64,000 bases of DNA from Acanthococcus lagerstroemiae (GCA_031841125.1 CM063109.1:8160321-8224320), one strand, 5' to 3'. Shown: positions 12,001-23,900, counted from the first letter of the stretch. Made by a program: numbers and translations. Notes: generated from the sequence alone by a model not told the origin.

Positions 12001-12357
12001 CGGAATCCGAGCCTTCGAAAACCCCTCTTTAAATTGTTTGTTTGCTGGGTTATGACACTTCGATTTTTGATGGATTTTGGTCATATTTAGGCCCCTTGCC
12101 CCCCCCCCCCCATTGATGAATTTTTAAATTTTTTTTCACGGATTCGTATTTTGCAGGATATGCCCTTTCCAGCGATGTGCATAAAGGCATACCTTTCCAT
12201 TTAAGGTGGCACGTTATAGCCCTTCATAAATGGGGCAGAAAATTTTTTAAGCCCTAGAGAAACCAAACCTTGCCGCAGGAAAATGGTAATTTGTCCGGCA
12301 AAGATCCGCCAGTCGGTTAAAAAAAAATGGGGGTAACTTTCGTGGAACACCCTATAT
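9082..12357. mobile_element. 3.3-kb element with long inverted ends and a tandem-repeat core
   Basis: The left end (about 9082) and the inverted right end (about 12357) share GTGTTCCACGAAAGTTACCC, GCGGATCTTTGCCGG, GCGGCAAGG and the following several hundred bases. The right arm repeats a unit of about 280-300 bp (TTGATGAATTTT... AACGATGTGC(A/G)TGAAG...) at about 11248, 11530, 11832 and 12113. The core (9735-11240) is a separate degenerate tandem repeat. No transposase is present. It is a composite or foldback-type element, not a gene. Confidence 0.75.
9735..11243. repeat. Degenerate tandem repeat of TTTCCGATAATTTTTNAGGAATTTC words
   Basis: About 1.35 kb consists of variants of 'CCGATAATTTTTAAGGAATTTCATCGGAAAT' in both orientations; here it is cited only as a pattern. 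It changes strand near 10240. From 11095 it runs into a non-repeated end (GCATTTTCTGTTGTCTG ... AATAACCCTGTAT). The same end plus the same words occurs in reverse at 39551-40555, so this is a mobile unit with an internal satellite-like array. Confidence 0.7.
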
Positions 12358-12738
12358 GTATAAGCCAGGTATAAGGAAAAGGAAACAAGAAGTGTAATGG
12401 GAGATTTTGCGGTAAGCATAGTTTAGCGAAATGAAATAAGGTCGAGGCTCATAGAATTTTGTGAAGAATATAGAGAGTGGCCACTTTTCTGGAAATCCTG
12501 GAAGTCGCGGAAAAGACGGGGAATTCTGAAGAAAATTGTACGATGTGAAAGTATTGTACAATTTTCTCGTATCAGTCTCAATTGAAATTTTTTTTTACAA
12601 AAATTTGTTTGTACAAAAAATGTTGGAAAATGGACTGGGAAAATCTGAAAAAATCTGGAAAAGTCGGGGGATTTTGTCCTCGGAAAAAAGGTGACACCCT
12701 GATATAAATTATTTATTGGAAACACTCTCATTAAAAAA
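12358..12738. other. Decayed repeat ending in GGTGACACCCTG
   Basis: 12430-12705 is rich in TGGAAAA/CTGGAAAAG words and ends GGTGACACCCT. This resembles the terminus of the GGGTGTCTAC family (compare 17845 and 37060). No gene. Confidence 0.4.
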
Positions 12739-13004
12739 CAGTGGCGTAGTTAGGATTTTCCCAGGGGGGGGGGGGCAGAGTAAGATTTTTAAGGGAGAAA
12801 AAGTCGAAAATTGAGGTATTTTTTGAAAATCGCCGATATTAGAGGACTTTTTTTTATAAAAATGAAGGTAAAATTACTGCTCGAGCAAAAATTCTTCGAA
12901 AAAACGTGTTTTAAAGGCGAAAAATTGCTCAGTTTTGCATATTTTACATTCAATTTCAGGTTCCTTGGGGGATATTCGCCCCCTTTCTCCTAGCTACGCC
13001 ACTG
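12739..13004. mobile_element. hAT-like MITE, 266 bp, with 8-bp duplication
   Basis: The ends are CAGTGGCGTAGTTAGGA and CCTAGCTACGCCACTG. The flanks TTAAAAAA (12731-12738) and TTAAAAAT (13005-13012) form an 8-bp target-site duplication with one mismatch, typical of hAT. It has G- and C-runs next to the ends and no coding capacity. Confidence 0.88.
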
Positions 13005-13073
13005 TTAAAAATCATGAGAAAAGAAGATACATTCGAAAAGTGCAGGAGATGAAATAAGATATCAAATAATTAC

Positions 13074-13440
13074 AGTATAACTTCGTTAGAACGCTGTTCA
13101 AGGGACCGCAGAAAAACCACGGTATAAGCGGGGGCGCGTTGTGGACGGAGACGCCTGGGTACAAATGCGTTACAAACAGTGACGGATAGGCCTAAAGGGA
13201 AATCGGGAGTTCCCAATGCGCCCCTGCGGGAAAACGAGCCAACGGCGCCCCTTGCATCAACCTCACCCAGCGAACCAGGCACAAGCTTCCAAAAATTTTT
13301 AACTCATTATTGCAAGTCGACGGATTATTCCGACTTCATAACTTGGTACTGTGTTGCCGGTGTCGGTATTGTCAAAGAACGCAGAGTTTTCCAAAAACAA
13401 GACAAGCACCCTTCTGACACTGCATGAAATTCAAGAAGAC
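13074..13440 (+). mobile_element. Possible one-ended pogo-like fragment
   Basis: The sequence CAGTATAACTTCGTTAGAACG at about 13074 looks like a pogo/Tigger terminus. No matching inverted end was found. An 82-codon frame (13179-13427) has no family I recognise. Confidence 0.35.
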
Positions 13441-13789
13441 AAAATTTTGCCGCAGATATTCGATGTAAGGCTAGAGTATTCCTATAAAAGCTCTATGCAA
13501 ATATGAGACCATTTTATACGCACAACTATTCTTACATATTTTTGAAAAAATAACACCTCTTTATCCAAATATCTACAAACAAGAGATATTAATTTATTAA
13601 AAGTTTACGAGTTACCTATACGAAGAAACTGCAAAAAGTTAGGAAGAAATTTCACAAAATTTTGCCAGTATTGAAAAAGCGTCTAAAAATTTTGTTGAAT
13701 GAGCAAACGAGTCTTTTAAGGTACATGAGTCTATAATATCATTATTGAAAATTACCTACCACAGATAAGGCACAGATAAGAAGAAGATA

Positions 13790-15160
13790 ATGTTTGATTA
13801 TAAATTTGACAGCTCTAGAATTATTTGAAAATAACGTTCACAATATTATTATGGATACAGTTGTGGAGTATATGAAACGTAAATTAAAAAAACACGGCAC
13901 TTTATGCCCTGATTTTGTTTGCCTTGATCCAAGAAATTTTGATTCTGTCGCGGAGAGTTTTCCAGAAAATGTCTTGGCAGAAATACACTCCATGATTGCA
14001 CCATGAGCTCCGAATGAGTTGACCCTTCAAATTCCTCAACTGGAACTAGAAGATTTTAGTTCTAAATGGAAGTCGTTGAAGGAAAACATCGTGACCTTTT
14101 ACAAAGAACACAATGAGAAATTTGAAAAATTTAATAAATTTGAATTTGGTGACGAAAAAGTAGAGACTCGTGATCTGGAAACAAAAATAGGAGAGAAGCA
14201 CGATGAAAATTCTGTTGCTTGTCTGTATAAACTTCTTATACTCTTATATAGTACAACTGAATCGGTTAGAACCAAAAGGGGTAAGTCCACTTTTGTCGTT
14301 TTTGCTTTTTTCACGGATTACGGGGTATTGAAGTATCGCGGATCTGCTGATGTGGTCGAAGTTTCGCGAAACAGCTTTGAAAGTGCTTTTTGGCAACATC
14401 GCTTTCTTTCATTTTTTCAGAAAATGGATTTTTCCCAGAAATTGTTCGAAAATGGTGTATTTTAGTGTAAAAAATAGAAATAAATAAAAAATTCCGGCCC
14501 ACCCCTCTCTTTTTGCATTTTTATACCTGAAAAGTGCTGTTTTCAAAAACGAAATCGCAATTTTCCAATACAGCTTCAGAACTTTTTTTCTTACAAGCAG
14601 GGATTTTGCTCGGTTGGAATGGGACCAAGACTAAAGTGACCCCTTTATGTCTGGCTACCAAAGGAGGGGGGAGCAAGTTCAAGCCGTAAAACTGCGGAAA
14701 AAATCGTTCAGAACCAAAAAGGGTCAAGTCCAAAAACTTTGAGCCCCCTCTCAGCTTCGGCCCATCAAAATTTTATTCGACGGGACCTGGCTTAAAAGTT
14801 GTCTCCTGTGGCCCTCTGCCACCACCTCGGACGTATTCCACGGTTTTCAAATTTTCGAATAAAACAAGTTTTTTTCGCTTCCTGAAAAGTACAATTTTTG
14901 GACTTAACCCCTTTTGGTTCTAACCGATTCAATTTATATTGCCATTCACTTCCCGGACTTGAAATATGTTACAGACTTCTGATACTTTCTGTATAACGCA
15001 AGTGGCATGCGAACGTGGTTTTTCTAAATTGACGATTATAAAAACTAGGTTGCGTAATCGCTTGACAGGAGAACTTCTGGATGCTTTTATGCTCATGTCC
15101 TGCCCAAGGGATATCCTAATAACATTAGATAATGAGGAGATAATTGACCTTGTTGCTTGA
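13790..15160 (+). pseudogene. hAT transposase C-terminal remnant, interrupted by a MITE
   Basis: 13794-14006 and 14019-14258 encode adjoining parts of a hAT-like protein (ALELFENNVHNIIMDTVV ... IPQLELEDFSSKWKSL ... CLYKLLILLYSTT), separated by a stop at 14004-14006. After an inserted MITE, 14966-15160 gives the dimerisation domain signature TQVACERGFSKLTIIKTRLR, then LLDAFMLMSC and IIDLVA. This order matches the C-terminal region of insect hAT/ZNF862-like transposases. The N-terminal zinc finger and the main catalytic block are not visible. Frameshifts and the insertion make it dead. Host domestication is unlikely given the breaks. Confidence 0.75.
14259..14931. mobile_element. MITE inserted in the hAT remnant, 673 bp
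   Basis: Terminal inverted repeats read TGAATCGGTTAGAACCAAAA at the left and the reverse complement at the right (ending 14931). The match continues through the next roughly 12 bases (GGGGTAAGTCCA). A further internal copy of the same word lies near 14711-14735. The target-site duplication is not clear. Confidence 0.82.
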
Positions 15161-16025
15161 AAAAGTAAATTTTTTATGAATTTATTGATTTAATAGTGTT
15201 AACATAAAAACCATTATGCATCGTGACTATCAATTATGAGCTCAAGTTATATCTACACTCATTACTATTGTCACTCTTATTTTCTAAATTATTTTCATTT
15301 TTCCTTTTTTGTTTTTCTACATTTTCTTTATTGTTCATTTGAACTTTCTTGCTTCAATGATTATAACTCATGTTACTCATTATTATATATTACTTTTGCG
15401 ACAGCTCAAGTTACTCATTATCATTGTCCTATTATTCAAGAAAATGATGCATTCATTTAAATTCCATAATTTATAATTTCTTTCATTTTTTCTACTAAAT
15501 TTTCGTTATTATTTCGAAATTTGTATGTAATATATGTGACAAGGCAAAGGGGAGCCTGGAAAATTTGAAAAATATTTTTGGCGTCCTTCAGATACTTATT
15601 TTTCTGAACACAGAAAAAACGCCTATCCATCACTGGTTTGAAACACTTGCAAACATGATACAGTTTGAATGTGTGTATGGTACCTTCAATGATACTTAAC
15701 AATATATAATTATGTACATATGGTATTAGACATAATCGTTAATTTTATTTTATTTTAAAGTTTTGGTGTGTGACAACAAGAAATTTTCCATAGAATTTAG
15801 TTTGAAGAACATATTTGACGCGTCATGAGAAAACATACCATAAGGTGAAAAATCTCAATTTTGTAGTAGAGGCAAAAATAGGGTGAAAAACGAATTTTTG
15901 GTGAAATAGAATTTTCAACGTGAAGCTGTTGTTCACTTTCCTGGCAACACTGTATCAACTTGAGGAGGCCTAGTTCGAAATTTTTATCAGTCATTGGTAG
16001 CATTGTAACAAGGGACTTATATGAT
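15161..16025. other. AT-rich PISD intron 1 sequence; no gene
   Basis: T-rich, low-complexity tract at 15236-15400. No frame is supported. Confidence 0.4.
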
Positions 16026-16276
16026 TGTGACCCGCCAGGAAGAAAATGACCTGAGCGCCAAAAAAATTATTTTTGTAATAACAACTATTTTTGACTAATT
16101 TTTGGCTACTCTTTCGCCTGGTGTTGTCGAAAAAATTCGAAAAAATTTTCCCAAACTACTGTAAGTCTTCAAAGTTGAGTGTTTCATAACGTGATAATGT
16201 TATCAATTTTGTTTATCCGCTCTCCTGTAAAATTTACATTTTTGCGCTCAGATCCCTTTCTTTCTGGCAGGTCACA
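16026..16276. mobile_element. 251-bp MITE
   Basis: The left end TGTGACCCGCCAGGAAGAAA and right end (reverse of TGTGACCTGCCAGAAAGAAA) match with few mismatches. The match extends to CTGAGCGC on both sides, giving an imperfect inverted repeat of about 36 bp. No coding capacity. Confidence 0.7.
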
Positions 16277-16999
16277 TGTCTATAATAATACATATAGGCG
16301 TCAAAACATGCACTAGAGAACGCTACAAAATCACTTGCGCGAGTGAAACTGAAAGGGTGATCATGGATACTTTTAAATGGAGATACTACTATCCTTAGGA
16401 AGGCAAAACACGGCCGAAAATTATTCCACCCACTTGTGTTGACTATAATTCTGTTATTTAGCAATAATACAATAAAATATAGGACGAGATTTTTTTTTTT
16501 CAATTTCTAATTGATTTAAAGACGTTTAAAGTTTCCTGTAATCTTATGAAAAATTGTACATGATATCACCTTTTCAGTACTCAGGGCTACCAATTTTGGG
16601 AACTCCAAGTTTTAGTGCCTATAGTGTGACAATGAAGTTCTGGAACCACGCTTCCTAGAGGAACTTTACAAGCCCCATCTCTCGGAAAACATATTGTATT
16701 ATTTTAAATGCAGTTTCTCCTGCGCACCATGCAGGTTTCAGCGTATTGCGCCGACGGAAACATTGTACAGAATTTTTTATTTGTAGCGAGGCTTCACGGC
16801 TGTCATGGCACAAAAAACGGGGTAGCGTTCGGCTATTAAATTCTCGAAAATTCTGTTTTGGAATGCTCTGATTTCAAAACGCTAGATCTCAGTTGGGAAA
16901 AGAGCTAGAGACTTGTGGTAAGTTGCATTGGATTCCACGTGCCTACTTCTATAAGAATTAGTTAAAATCGCAGTTTCAACCTTCATCACCCTGTACTAG
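16277..16999. other. PISD intron 1 sequence; no gene
   Basis: No conserved frame and no clear repeat boundary recognised. Confidence 0.35.
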
Positions 17000-17075
17000 T
17001 TGTGCAATAGAGAGTTATCGTTATGGTCGAAATAGCGAGTTAGTCATACTCGTAGTTAACCCACGATTGTACAAC
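17000..17075. mobile_element. Mini-MITE, copy 2
   Basis: Ends TTGTGCAATAG and CGATTGTACAA, with GCGAGTTAG and GTAGTTAAC words inside. Same family as 8541-8606. Confidence 0.6.
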
Positions 17076-18052
17076 TGGCTCCCGAAGGTATGTTTCCTCG
17101 TGACGCGTCACATATCATTCAGTGTGTCTATTCTCTGGAAAACCTGGAAAATATGGAAAAATTAGAAAATTTTGGAACTTTTAGCATTTTTTACCTAAAA
17201 GTCAGGGAATTTTGTAAAGAAAATGGACTGCGAAATTCTGTAGTATTTCAAACAGATTTTACCCATTTCTTATTTAAAAAAATTTTCCCCCGCTTTGCTC
17301 AGGCAATTTTTTAAATATTTTTTCTTTCACAGGAGAAGGATGTGGGTAATACAACACCCCCCCCCCCACTTCGCGTCTACATTTTTCTACTAAGGCGGCT
17401 ATACACTTAACGTATTTCGTAACTTCACGAACCATTTCACAAAAAATATGACTAAACGCGAACCAATCCATAAGCACTTGTCCCAATATCAGTTGTTTTG
17501 TGTTTCGTGTTTTTATCTCATCCTGTGTGCGAGAATCTGAAAATCGGCACGAAAAGACAGGAAAATGAAGAAATATTCAGTCTAGTTCCTCCTCCCAGTG
17601 TAAAAAATTTTTTGAGAAAGTCGTAATGAAACGAAAATTTGAAAACCAATGAATTCACTTTCTAGAACACCCTGCCATCGGGTTTTTCTTCGGCTCGCTT
17701 CTCCTTCGTAAATGTAGATAAAGGTGAATGAAAGAGACTTCCTAGATTTTGGGGGAAGAGTAACTAAGCCACGAAATTTGAAAAAAATCGAAAGACCGCA
17801 TAATTATTATTATCGCGTTACGAAAGAGTCCATTGTTTTCAAATCAGGGTGTCTACAGGGTCAAGTGAGTCTAGTCAGAATCAGGTACTCAAAGAAAAAG
17901 TCATGTAGTGAAGTAAAGACAAATATTTTCTCAAAATTCTTCTAGGTACATATAGGTCAAGTAATGTTAATTATATGAATGACTAGGATTGATGAATGAA
18001 CTAAAAAATAACAACGCTAGAAGTTAAAAACTTGTGTTCCAGTTTTCAATAA

Positions 18053-18309
18053 TTGAGGAGCACACTTCCAAAGCGACCTAACTGCAAAATTATGATTTCT
18101 TTAGTTTTTGTTTTCAACACGCTGTCTTGCCGCGTTAGAGGTATACTTTGCAAAAACAAGAACGAAAAATTTTTCTTGAAGATTGAACTTATTGATACCT
18201 ACCCTAAAAAATCCATTACCTACTTTACTGTTTTGCTTATAAAGTGTTTTGTTTGTTTTCTCAAAACTAAAATTTTGCAGTTAGGTCACTTTGGAAGTGA
18301 ACTCCTCAA
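18053..18309. mobile_element. 257-bp MITE with about 40-bp inverted repeats
   Basis: TTGAGGAGCACACTTCCAAA at the left is matched by the inverted TTGAGGAGTTCACTTCCAAA at the right. The match goes on through GACCTAACTGCAAAATT. No coding capacity. Confidence 0.75.
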
Positions 18310-18449
18310 CTGCTATTGGTCTCCTTCATTACTTGCGCCATATCGCGTATCAGACAAATTTTGCAGTTTTACGATTTGCTGAACTGCTTGTATGTTCCTG
18401 CATAAGGCGCGCCTTTTCGCAGTCATATATATAAAGTCAAATTTATAGG

Positions 18450-19073
18450 CAGGGACGTACTGAAGAGTTTATCCGGGGGGAGGGGGTGGAATTGTGAAAA
18501 ACCCAACTGACTCAACTCAAAATTCCCAAATATCAAAGTCAAAAAGAAAAACCTTTGACCTGTTAGATTTTCCCAACTTCTCCACTTAATTCCCAAGTAT
18601 CAAAGCAAGCCAAAAAAACAAACAAAAGAACTTGACTGATTTATTGGATTTTTCCAATTGTTGACTCAACTCGACATTCCCAAATATCAAAGCAAAGAAA
18701 AAACGTTTCTTTTTTGACTTGTTGGATTTTCCCAACCTCTCAACTGAATTCCCAAGCGTCAAAGCAAGCCAAAAAAAAATTTTTGATTGACTTATTAGAT
18801 TTTTCCAGCTGATGCTGACTCAACTCGGAATTACCAAATATCAAAGTAAAAAAACAAAAACTTTTGACTTGTTGGATTTTCTCAACTCCTCAACTCAATT
18901 CCCAAGTGTCAAAGCAAGTAAAAAAATAAATAAATAAATAAAACTTTTGACTTGTTGGGTTTTCCCAACTCCGCCTGACTGAAATGGTAAATTTTTCCAA
19001 CGGCTGAGGAAAAATTCCTACCGGGAGGGGGGGTGGGTAGTTGTCTCCTATACCCCCTGTCGGTACGTCCCTG
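18450..19073 (+). mobile_element. hAT-like MITE (CAGGGACGTAC family), full length
   Basis: The ends are CAGGGACGTAC and GTACGTCCCTG. The flanks TTTATAGG and TCTATAGG form an 8-bp duplication with one mismatch. The interior is a tandem array of six or so diverged units of 60-70 bp (CAACTCAA-TTCCCAA-TATCAAAGCAAG ... CTTTTGACTTGTTGGATTTTC). Shorter relatives lie at 2459 and 31972. Confidence 0.82.
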
Positions 19074-19130
19074 TCTATAGGTCAAATAAAAGTCAAGTAT
19101 TTTGATTTTCCTAATTGTGTAGACACTCTG

Positions 19131-21560
19131 CAGATATATGACCATGTATATCTATCGATACTCTTCAATTGAAGTCTCTTCCGCCATAATTTTCCAAATT
19201 CTAACTACCTTTTTACTTTCATCGCATTTGTCGTGAGATATGCTGCAGCTTCTTCACCTAGGTTCCAGAATTAATTTTAATAGTTATTTTTCCTCCCCCT
19301 AAACCATTCAGGCTCCAGGAGGGAGGGGCTAATTCCGGTTACTCTAGTTTTCCTCGAGTTCCAAATTGTTTACGAGATTCTAAAGTCAATATTTTGGACA
19401 AGATAGCCAACCAAGCTCTGAGTCGCTGGTATCGAATATTGCCTCAGATTTTTATCTGACCTCTTCCAGAGAACTGTCGTAATACGAATTCAGCTTCTCC
19501 GGCGAAAAATGGCACGAAGTATCGAAATAGGGGTGGTTTTATGTCGCTGATTTCGGATATCGCTTCCGATTTTTAATCTGGACTAAATTTAAGCTCCTGT
19601 GCTTTTTCAGTTGAGAAATGTTTACGGCCTTATTTTCTATTAGCAACACTTTGAATTAAAAAAACTGTATTTTTACCCTATTCGGTGGCTCTAATTAGAA
19701 AGGGTTAATTTCGAGTCAACCGTTACTTGTCCTACGCTCTTGCTACCTCATTGGTCTCACTAGGAGGGATAGGATCCAGAAATTACCCCTAAAATCGAAT
19801 GCAGCGACCCCGAAAACCTATGAACCAATTTTCGAATTTTATTCTTTCACGCCCTCCTTCACGGTCGGCTTTAAGTCAAATCTGTGAAGTCGTTAATTGA
19901 CATCGCACCACGCTGCACCCCAAAGAGCGCGTTTTCTTTTCCATCATTAAATTTTTACACCCCTTCTGCCACAGCTCCATAAGCACATGATAGTAAAAAA
20001 AAAAAAGTTTGGGTTATCTCGGTCAGTCTTGATCCTAAGACAAAAGTGAAAGAGACGTAGAGAATTTTATGCTCTTTAATTTAGGTAAGAAATATTTTCG
20101 CATATAAATCAATATTTGTGGAGCTACGGTCAAAAAACTGCTTTTTGGTACGGTTTTTCAGCTCTAGGGGGTCACGCTTACCCCTGTGGGCCGGGGGGTT
20201 ATAGTATGTTTATTAGGGAGTTATCCTTGAGAATCATGCGAAGTTTTAACTCTGCAGCAATATTCCCCTTTATATGCTCTTTTAGGTCTAATATTCCTAG
20301 ACTAGTGGGCTCGAAGACACAATGGATTGAACCTGAAAAAGTGATGGAAAATCTAAATTGAGGTTTTTATTCAATGATTCCAGTACCTAATTACTTCGCA
20401 GTTCGTTAGTTTTTCAATTTCAAGTGAAAAAGTTGTTTAAGTACATTGTCAGAAACCGTGTGGCAACACAAGTATATACAAAGAAGTTCATGTCGTTATT
20501 GTCGAGTGCACGACGCAGCAGAGATTAACTAACACTAATTCGAATACTATGCTGCCCAGTTAACACAATTAACGCCTGGAGTATTAATTGATGTCATAAT
20601 TGTTCGATTACGCTCAGGCGACGTCAACGTCAGCTGTTCAATTGATAAGCCGTGTACGTCGTTTGTGACAATTAAAATAAATTTCTGGCATTTTTCGAAT
20701 GCTGCCCATGTTCCGATGCAGTCATGCAGCGTATTTAAAAGAGTAAAATGAGGAAAAAATCGACACCTGACTGCGCGGGGCTCTGTTCCCCAGATCTCCT
20801 CCCCCCCCCCGAGCTATCTTGAGATTGCGACAATGTCACTAATGGAATCGAGTAGTATTCATGCCATATTCCGAAATAAACATTTCCTGAAAACAAATAA
20901 TCCTGGTAATGTTATCGGTGTGCCATGAACATGTTCGCAGGTGTCAATAACTCATTCTTCAATTCGTTATCGCGTCGAACGAATTGTAGCCCCCCCCCCC
21001 ACCATCCATTAACCCTTCGGCTTACTTCATTTCAGCAGTTGTTGGAATAGCCTCTGACATGCAAACAAAAGCATTTTCAGATATTAGGCTGGATTTTTAG
21101 GTAAAACTATCAAGTGACACAGGGGAAGAAGGGCTTTTTTTACTAAAATATACTTTATTAACCTTCCGTCGAACTCCCAAAGCTGTGCATGAAATCCCAC
21201 TAACAGTAATATGTTTCACGACCTGATGTTCCATTTAAAATTCCAGCGATAATTCCGGTCAAAACCAGGAATTGACGGCTGGATAAATTTTCCTCCAGTG
21301 TCTGACTAAAAATTTCACCCGGATTCCAAATTTATTCGCCGTATTTCTGAAGCTCATTTTAGTGCAGAAGAAATGTGAAGGTACATTTTGCAGCCTTAAC
21401 TTTAAGTTTCCCTTCCTCGAGGCCGAGGCGACCAAAATTTTTTATATTTGACCGTCTTCAATTCAGTATTCAATATGCCTTTGTTTTTATAAATACTAGG
21501 TGGTTTCGCTCCCTGGTCACTTCGCGCCTCGTCTGACCACCTCGGTTCTCAAGTGTTTGG
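19131..21560. other. PISD intron 1 sequence with diverged tandem repeats; no gene
   Basis: 19290-19860 and 21060-21360 carry words (AGCGACCCCGAAAACCT, TCAAAATCGAATTCAG) seen in the tandem repeats at 30588-31095 and 37390-37900. Poly-C runs occur near 20803 and 20992. No supported coding frame. Confidence 0.4.
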
Positions 21561-22340
21561 TCTAAAACTTTTGTTCCTGAGTTGAGGTTTGCTTTGGACT
21601 ACTTTTGTGTCAATCTTCCACCATGAACCCCCTTCCATCTTTTCTTCATCACGAGCCTCCTCCTCCACCACGACCCCCTCGTTCACCATGGTCACTCTCC
21701 GCCTCCACGGTCACACTTCAACAGTCGCAGCCCTCCTCAGACACGAACTCCTCCCCCACAATGGCCATAATCTACCAGTGGCTTCAGTGCCCACCCCATG
21801 GTCTTTTACCTCCGCAGTATCCCCCCTGCGAACGCTTCCCTCTCCCTTGGACTTCCTCGTAATCTCTACAATCATCAACCACCACAACCGACCTCCACCA
21901 CCTGGGCCTTAATCTCTTCACACTATCCTCTCCCTCGCTTCATGACTTTCTCCGTCCACAGCTTCTCCCCCACATGGCACCCTCCGTTCATCCCCCCGAT
22001 CATCACCCAGTCCTCCACCTAGTCTCTCCCCCACACCCCAATCACCCTCTTCCACCCCGAGTGCCCTCCCCCATTAGGACGGCGTCCCCGACCACCCCCC
22101 ACCACTATGACCTTCATTTCTGTTCGCGTACCACACCCCCACCAAGATCTCTTCACCCATCACTACGCCCTCCCCCATTGCGGCCTTGATCCCTCGCTGC
22201 AGCCTTCCCCTTCCACTGCTCCTTCTCTGCGGCCTCCTCGTCCCAACTCCCTCGAAGATCCCTTGGTCCACCACTCAGGTCATGTCATATCAACCGACTA
22301 CCATGGCCGAATATGTTTATTTAATAACAGGTTTTCTCTC
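21561..22340. other. C-rich, G-poor tract of about 0.75 kb
   Basis: The plus strand is strongly enriched in C and T (CCTCCACCAC, CCCTCCCCC words). Overlapping proline- and histidine-rich open frames occur in all three plus frames. That is a by-product of the composition and not evidence of coding. Origin unknown. Confidence 0.5.
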
Positions 22341-22399
22341 AATTATACTCACTATCAATGTATGACGTCATCAGGTCCGGATTTTACATGCTCGCGCCT

Positions 22400-22920
22400 C
22401 TAGACGGAATAAAAATTAGCGCCCCCTTCCAAGGGTAGGCTACCCCTGGAGAAATGAGCAATTAAGGGGCAGGGTAGGCAACCCCCAGTGGGTTTTTTCT
22501 CCCGGAGGCGGTGGGGCCCTCCTCCACCATGAACCCCCTTCCAAAGGGGGGCTACCCCGAGGAGAAATGAGCAATTAAGGGGCAGGCTAGGCAACCCGCA
22601 GTGTTTTTGTTCTCCCGGAGGCACCGTGCAGCCACGCAGTCGCCAGCCTATGATTTTGGAAAAATTCTCAGCGAACAGACCTAATGAGATGATGATGACG
22701 CCATAAGAACCTGAGAGACATAACCGACATAATAAGGCATAAAAAGTCATATAATGACCTAATAATGACATAATAACTACCCATAATCTCCAAGATCTCA
22801 AGTCGCAAAATATAACACCCAGTGTAACTTGAGATAAATCATAGGCGGCCGCTGCGTGGCTGCACGGTGCCTCCGGAAAAAAAACACCACGGGTTGCCTA
22901 CCCTGCCCCTTAACGCACAG
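22400..22920. repeat. Direct repeat of about 128 bp, partly inverted again at 22850-22915
   Basis: GAGAAATGAGCAATTAAGGG with flanking GGCAGG(G/C)TAGGCAACCC and CTCCCGGAGGC occurs at about 22450 and 22567. The reverse form (TGCACGGTGCCTCCGG ... GGTTGCCTACCCTGCCCCTTAA) lies at 22858-22915 and adjoins the RT fragment. Confidence 0.65.
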
Positions 22921-23900
22921 TGATGTTCCAACTGGCATTGTCGAACGCTCCACGTATGTCCAGCGACAGGACGGCGGTCATCGTGTATCTTGTTTGGTGC
23001 CTTTGGATGGTTGCTGTGGCCGCCACTACCGCATCCTCCGTCGATCAATGAGCTGTGAAGCCATACTCGGGTCCAGGAGGTTTTCGTCCTCCAGGTGCCG
23101 GTCAGTGTGCGACTTCAGCACTCGCTCGAGCGTCTTCCCCAGGACGGACAGCAAGGTGTTAAGGCGATAGCTGTCCACCAGCTCTGGATCCTTGCGTGGC
23201 TTTGATCCGAACACCACGCGTCCTCGTTTCCAGAACGCGGGGAGGTGTGCGACTGTTAGACACGCCGTGTAGAGTCGCGGTAGTACCGCTGGGTGGCTCT
23301 TGTGTAGCGCCTTCAGAGTCTTGTGATTTATCCGGTCTGGTCCTGACGCGTTTCGGTTCGCCAAGTTCTTAATCAGCTTGGTGACCAGACCGGCGGTCAC
23401 CTTGGGTGGTGGCCCGGCGCTGCCTCGGATTTCGACGGTGTCCAAGGTATATCCAATAGTCAGGTCGATGGAGAACTTGCTTGCGAACAGTAGTGCGGTA
23501 GACTCTTCCTCGCTCTTTATCTGTGCTCCGTCTTCTCGGCGGAGGTATAGGGTATCGCTGCACGCTCCGTACCGTTGCTGACAGTGTAGGCCTTGCCCCA
23601 GGACTTGTCCAACGTGCAAACATCGCGCCATGCGGCATACTTTTCCTCTTTCATCGCCTTCCTGTACACCTGGTGGATAGTGCAACCTCGCGGAGTATTA
23701 CCGAGCTGATGGAGTCGCGACTTCATCTTAGTTGCGTGTAGACTTTCCCCAGCAGCCTTTTAAGTGGCGATAGCTCCGCAGTCCACTAGTGTATCGGCGG
23801 CTTCCGCTCCCGGCTTTCAGAAGCCACGTCGATAGCGCCCTGCAGTTGATTCTGGAGGTGCAGGTTCCTGACCGGACATACGAATGGGAGACTTCCTACG
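22916..23900 (-). pseudogene. R1-like LINE reverse-transcriptase fragment
   Basis: On the minus strand, 23685-23026 carries the RT N-terminal region: NRNASGPDRINHKTLKAL, LPAFWKRGRVVF, then DSYRLNTLLSVLGKTLERVL. These correspond to the usual G-PDxI, W-K-x-A-x-V and YRPI-L-L-x-x-L-GK-x-ER motifs. A frame change near 23026 continues to AVLSLDIRGAFDNASWN (about 22950), the RT catalytic A block with its aspartate. A second break near 23520 joins the upstream linker (HQVYRKAMKEEKYAAW). The YADD block and everything 3' of it are missing, and the fragment ends directly in a direct repeat. It is dead. Confidence 0.85.

Larger units (their letters stand above)
17845..19130. mobile_element. GGGTGTCTACA-ended element hosting two MITEs
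   Basis: The left end is CAGGGTGTCTACA at 17845 and the right end is TGTAGACACTCTG, finishing at 19130. The inward neighbours TAGGTCAA and TCAAGTA recur on both sides. Two separate elements (18053-18309 and 18450-19073) lie inside, so the original element was only about 400 bp. Confidence 0.65.

Noticed and set aside
21589..22403. Several proline/histidine-rich plus-strand frames of 70-107 codons
   Set aside because: They overlap in all three frames of a C-rich tract, as expected from composition alone, and show no domain.
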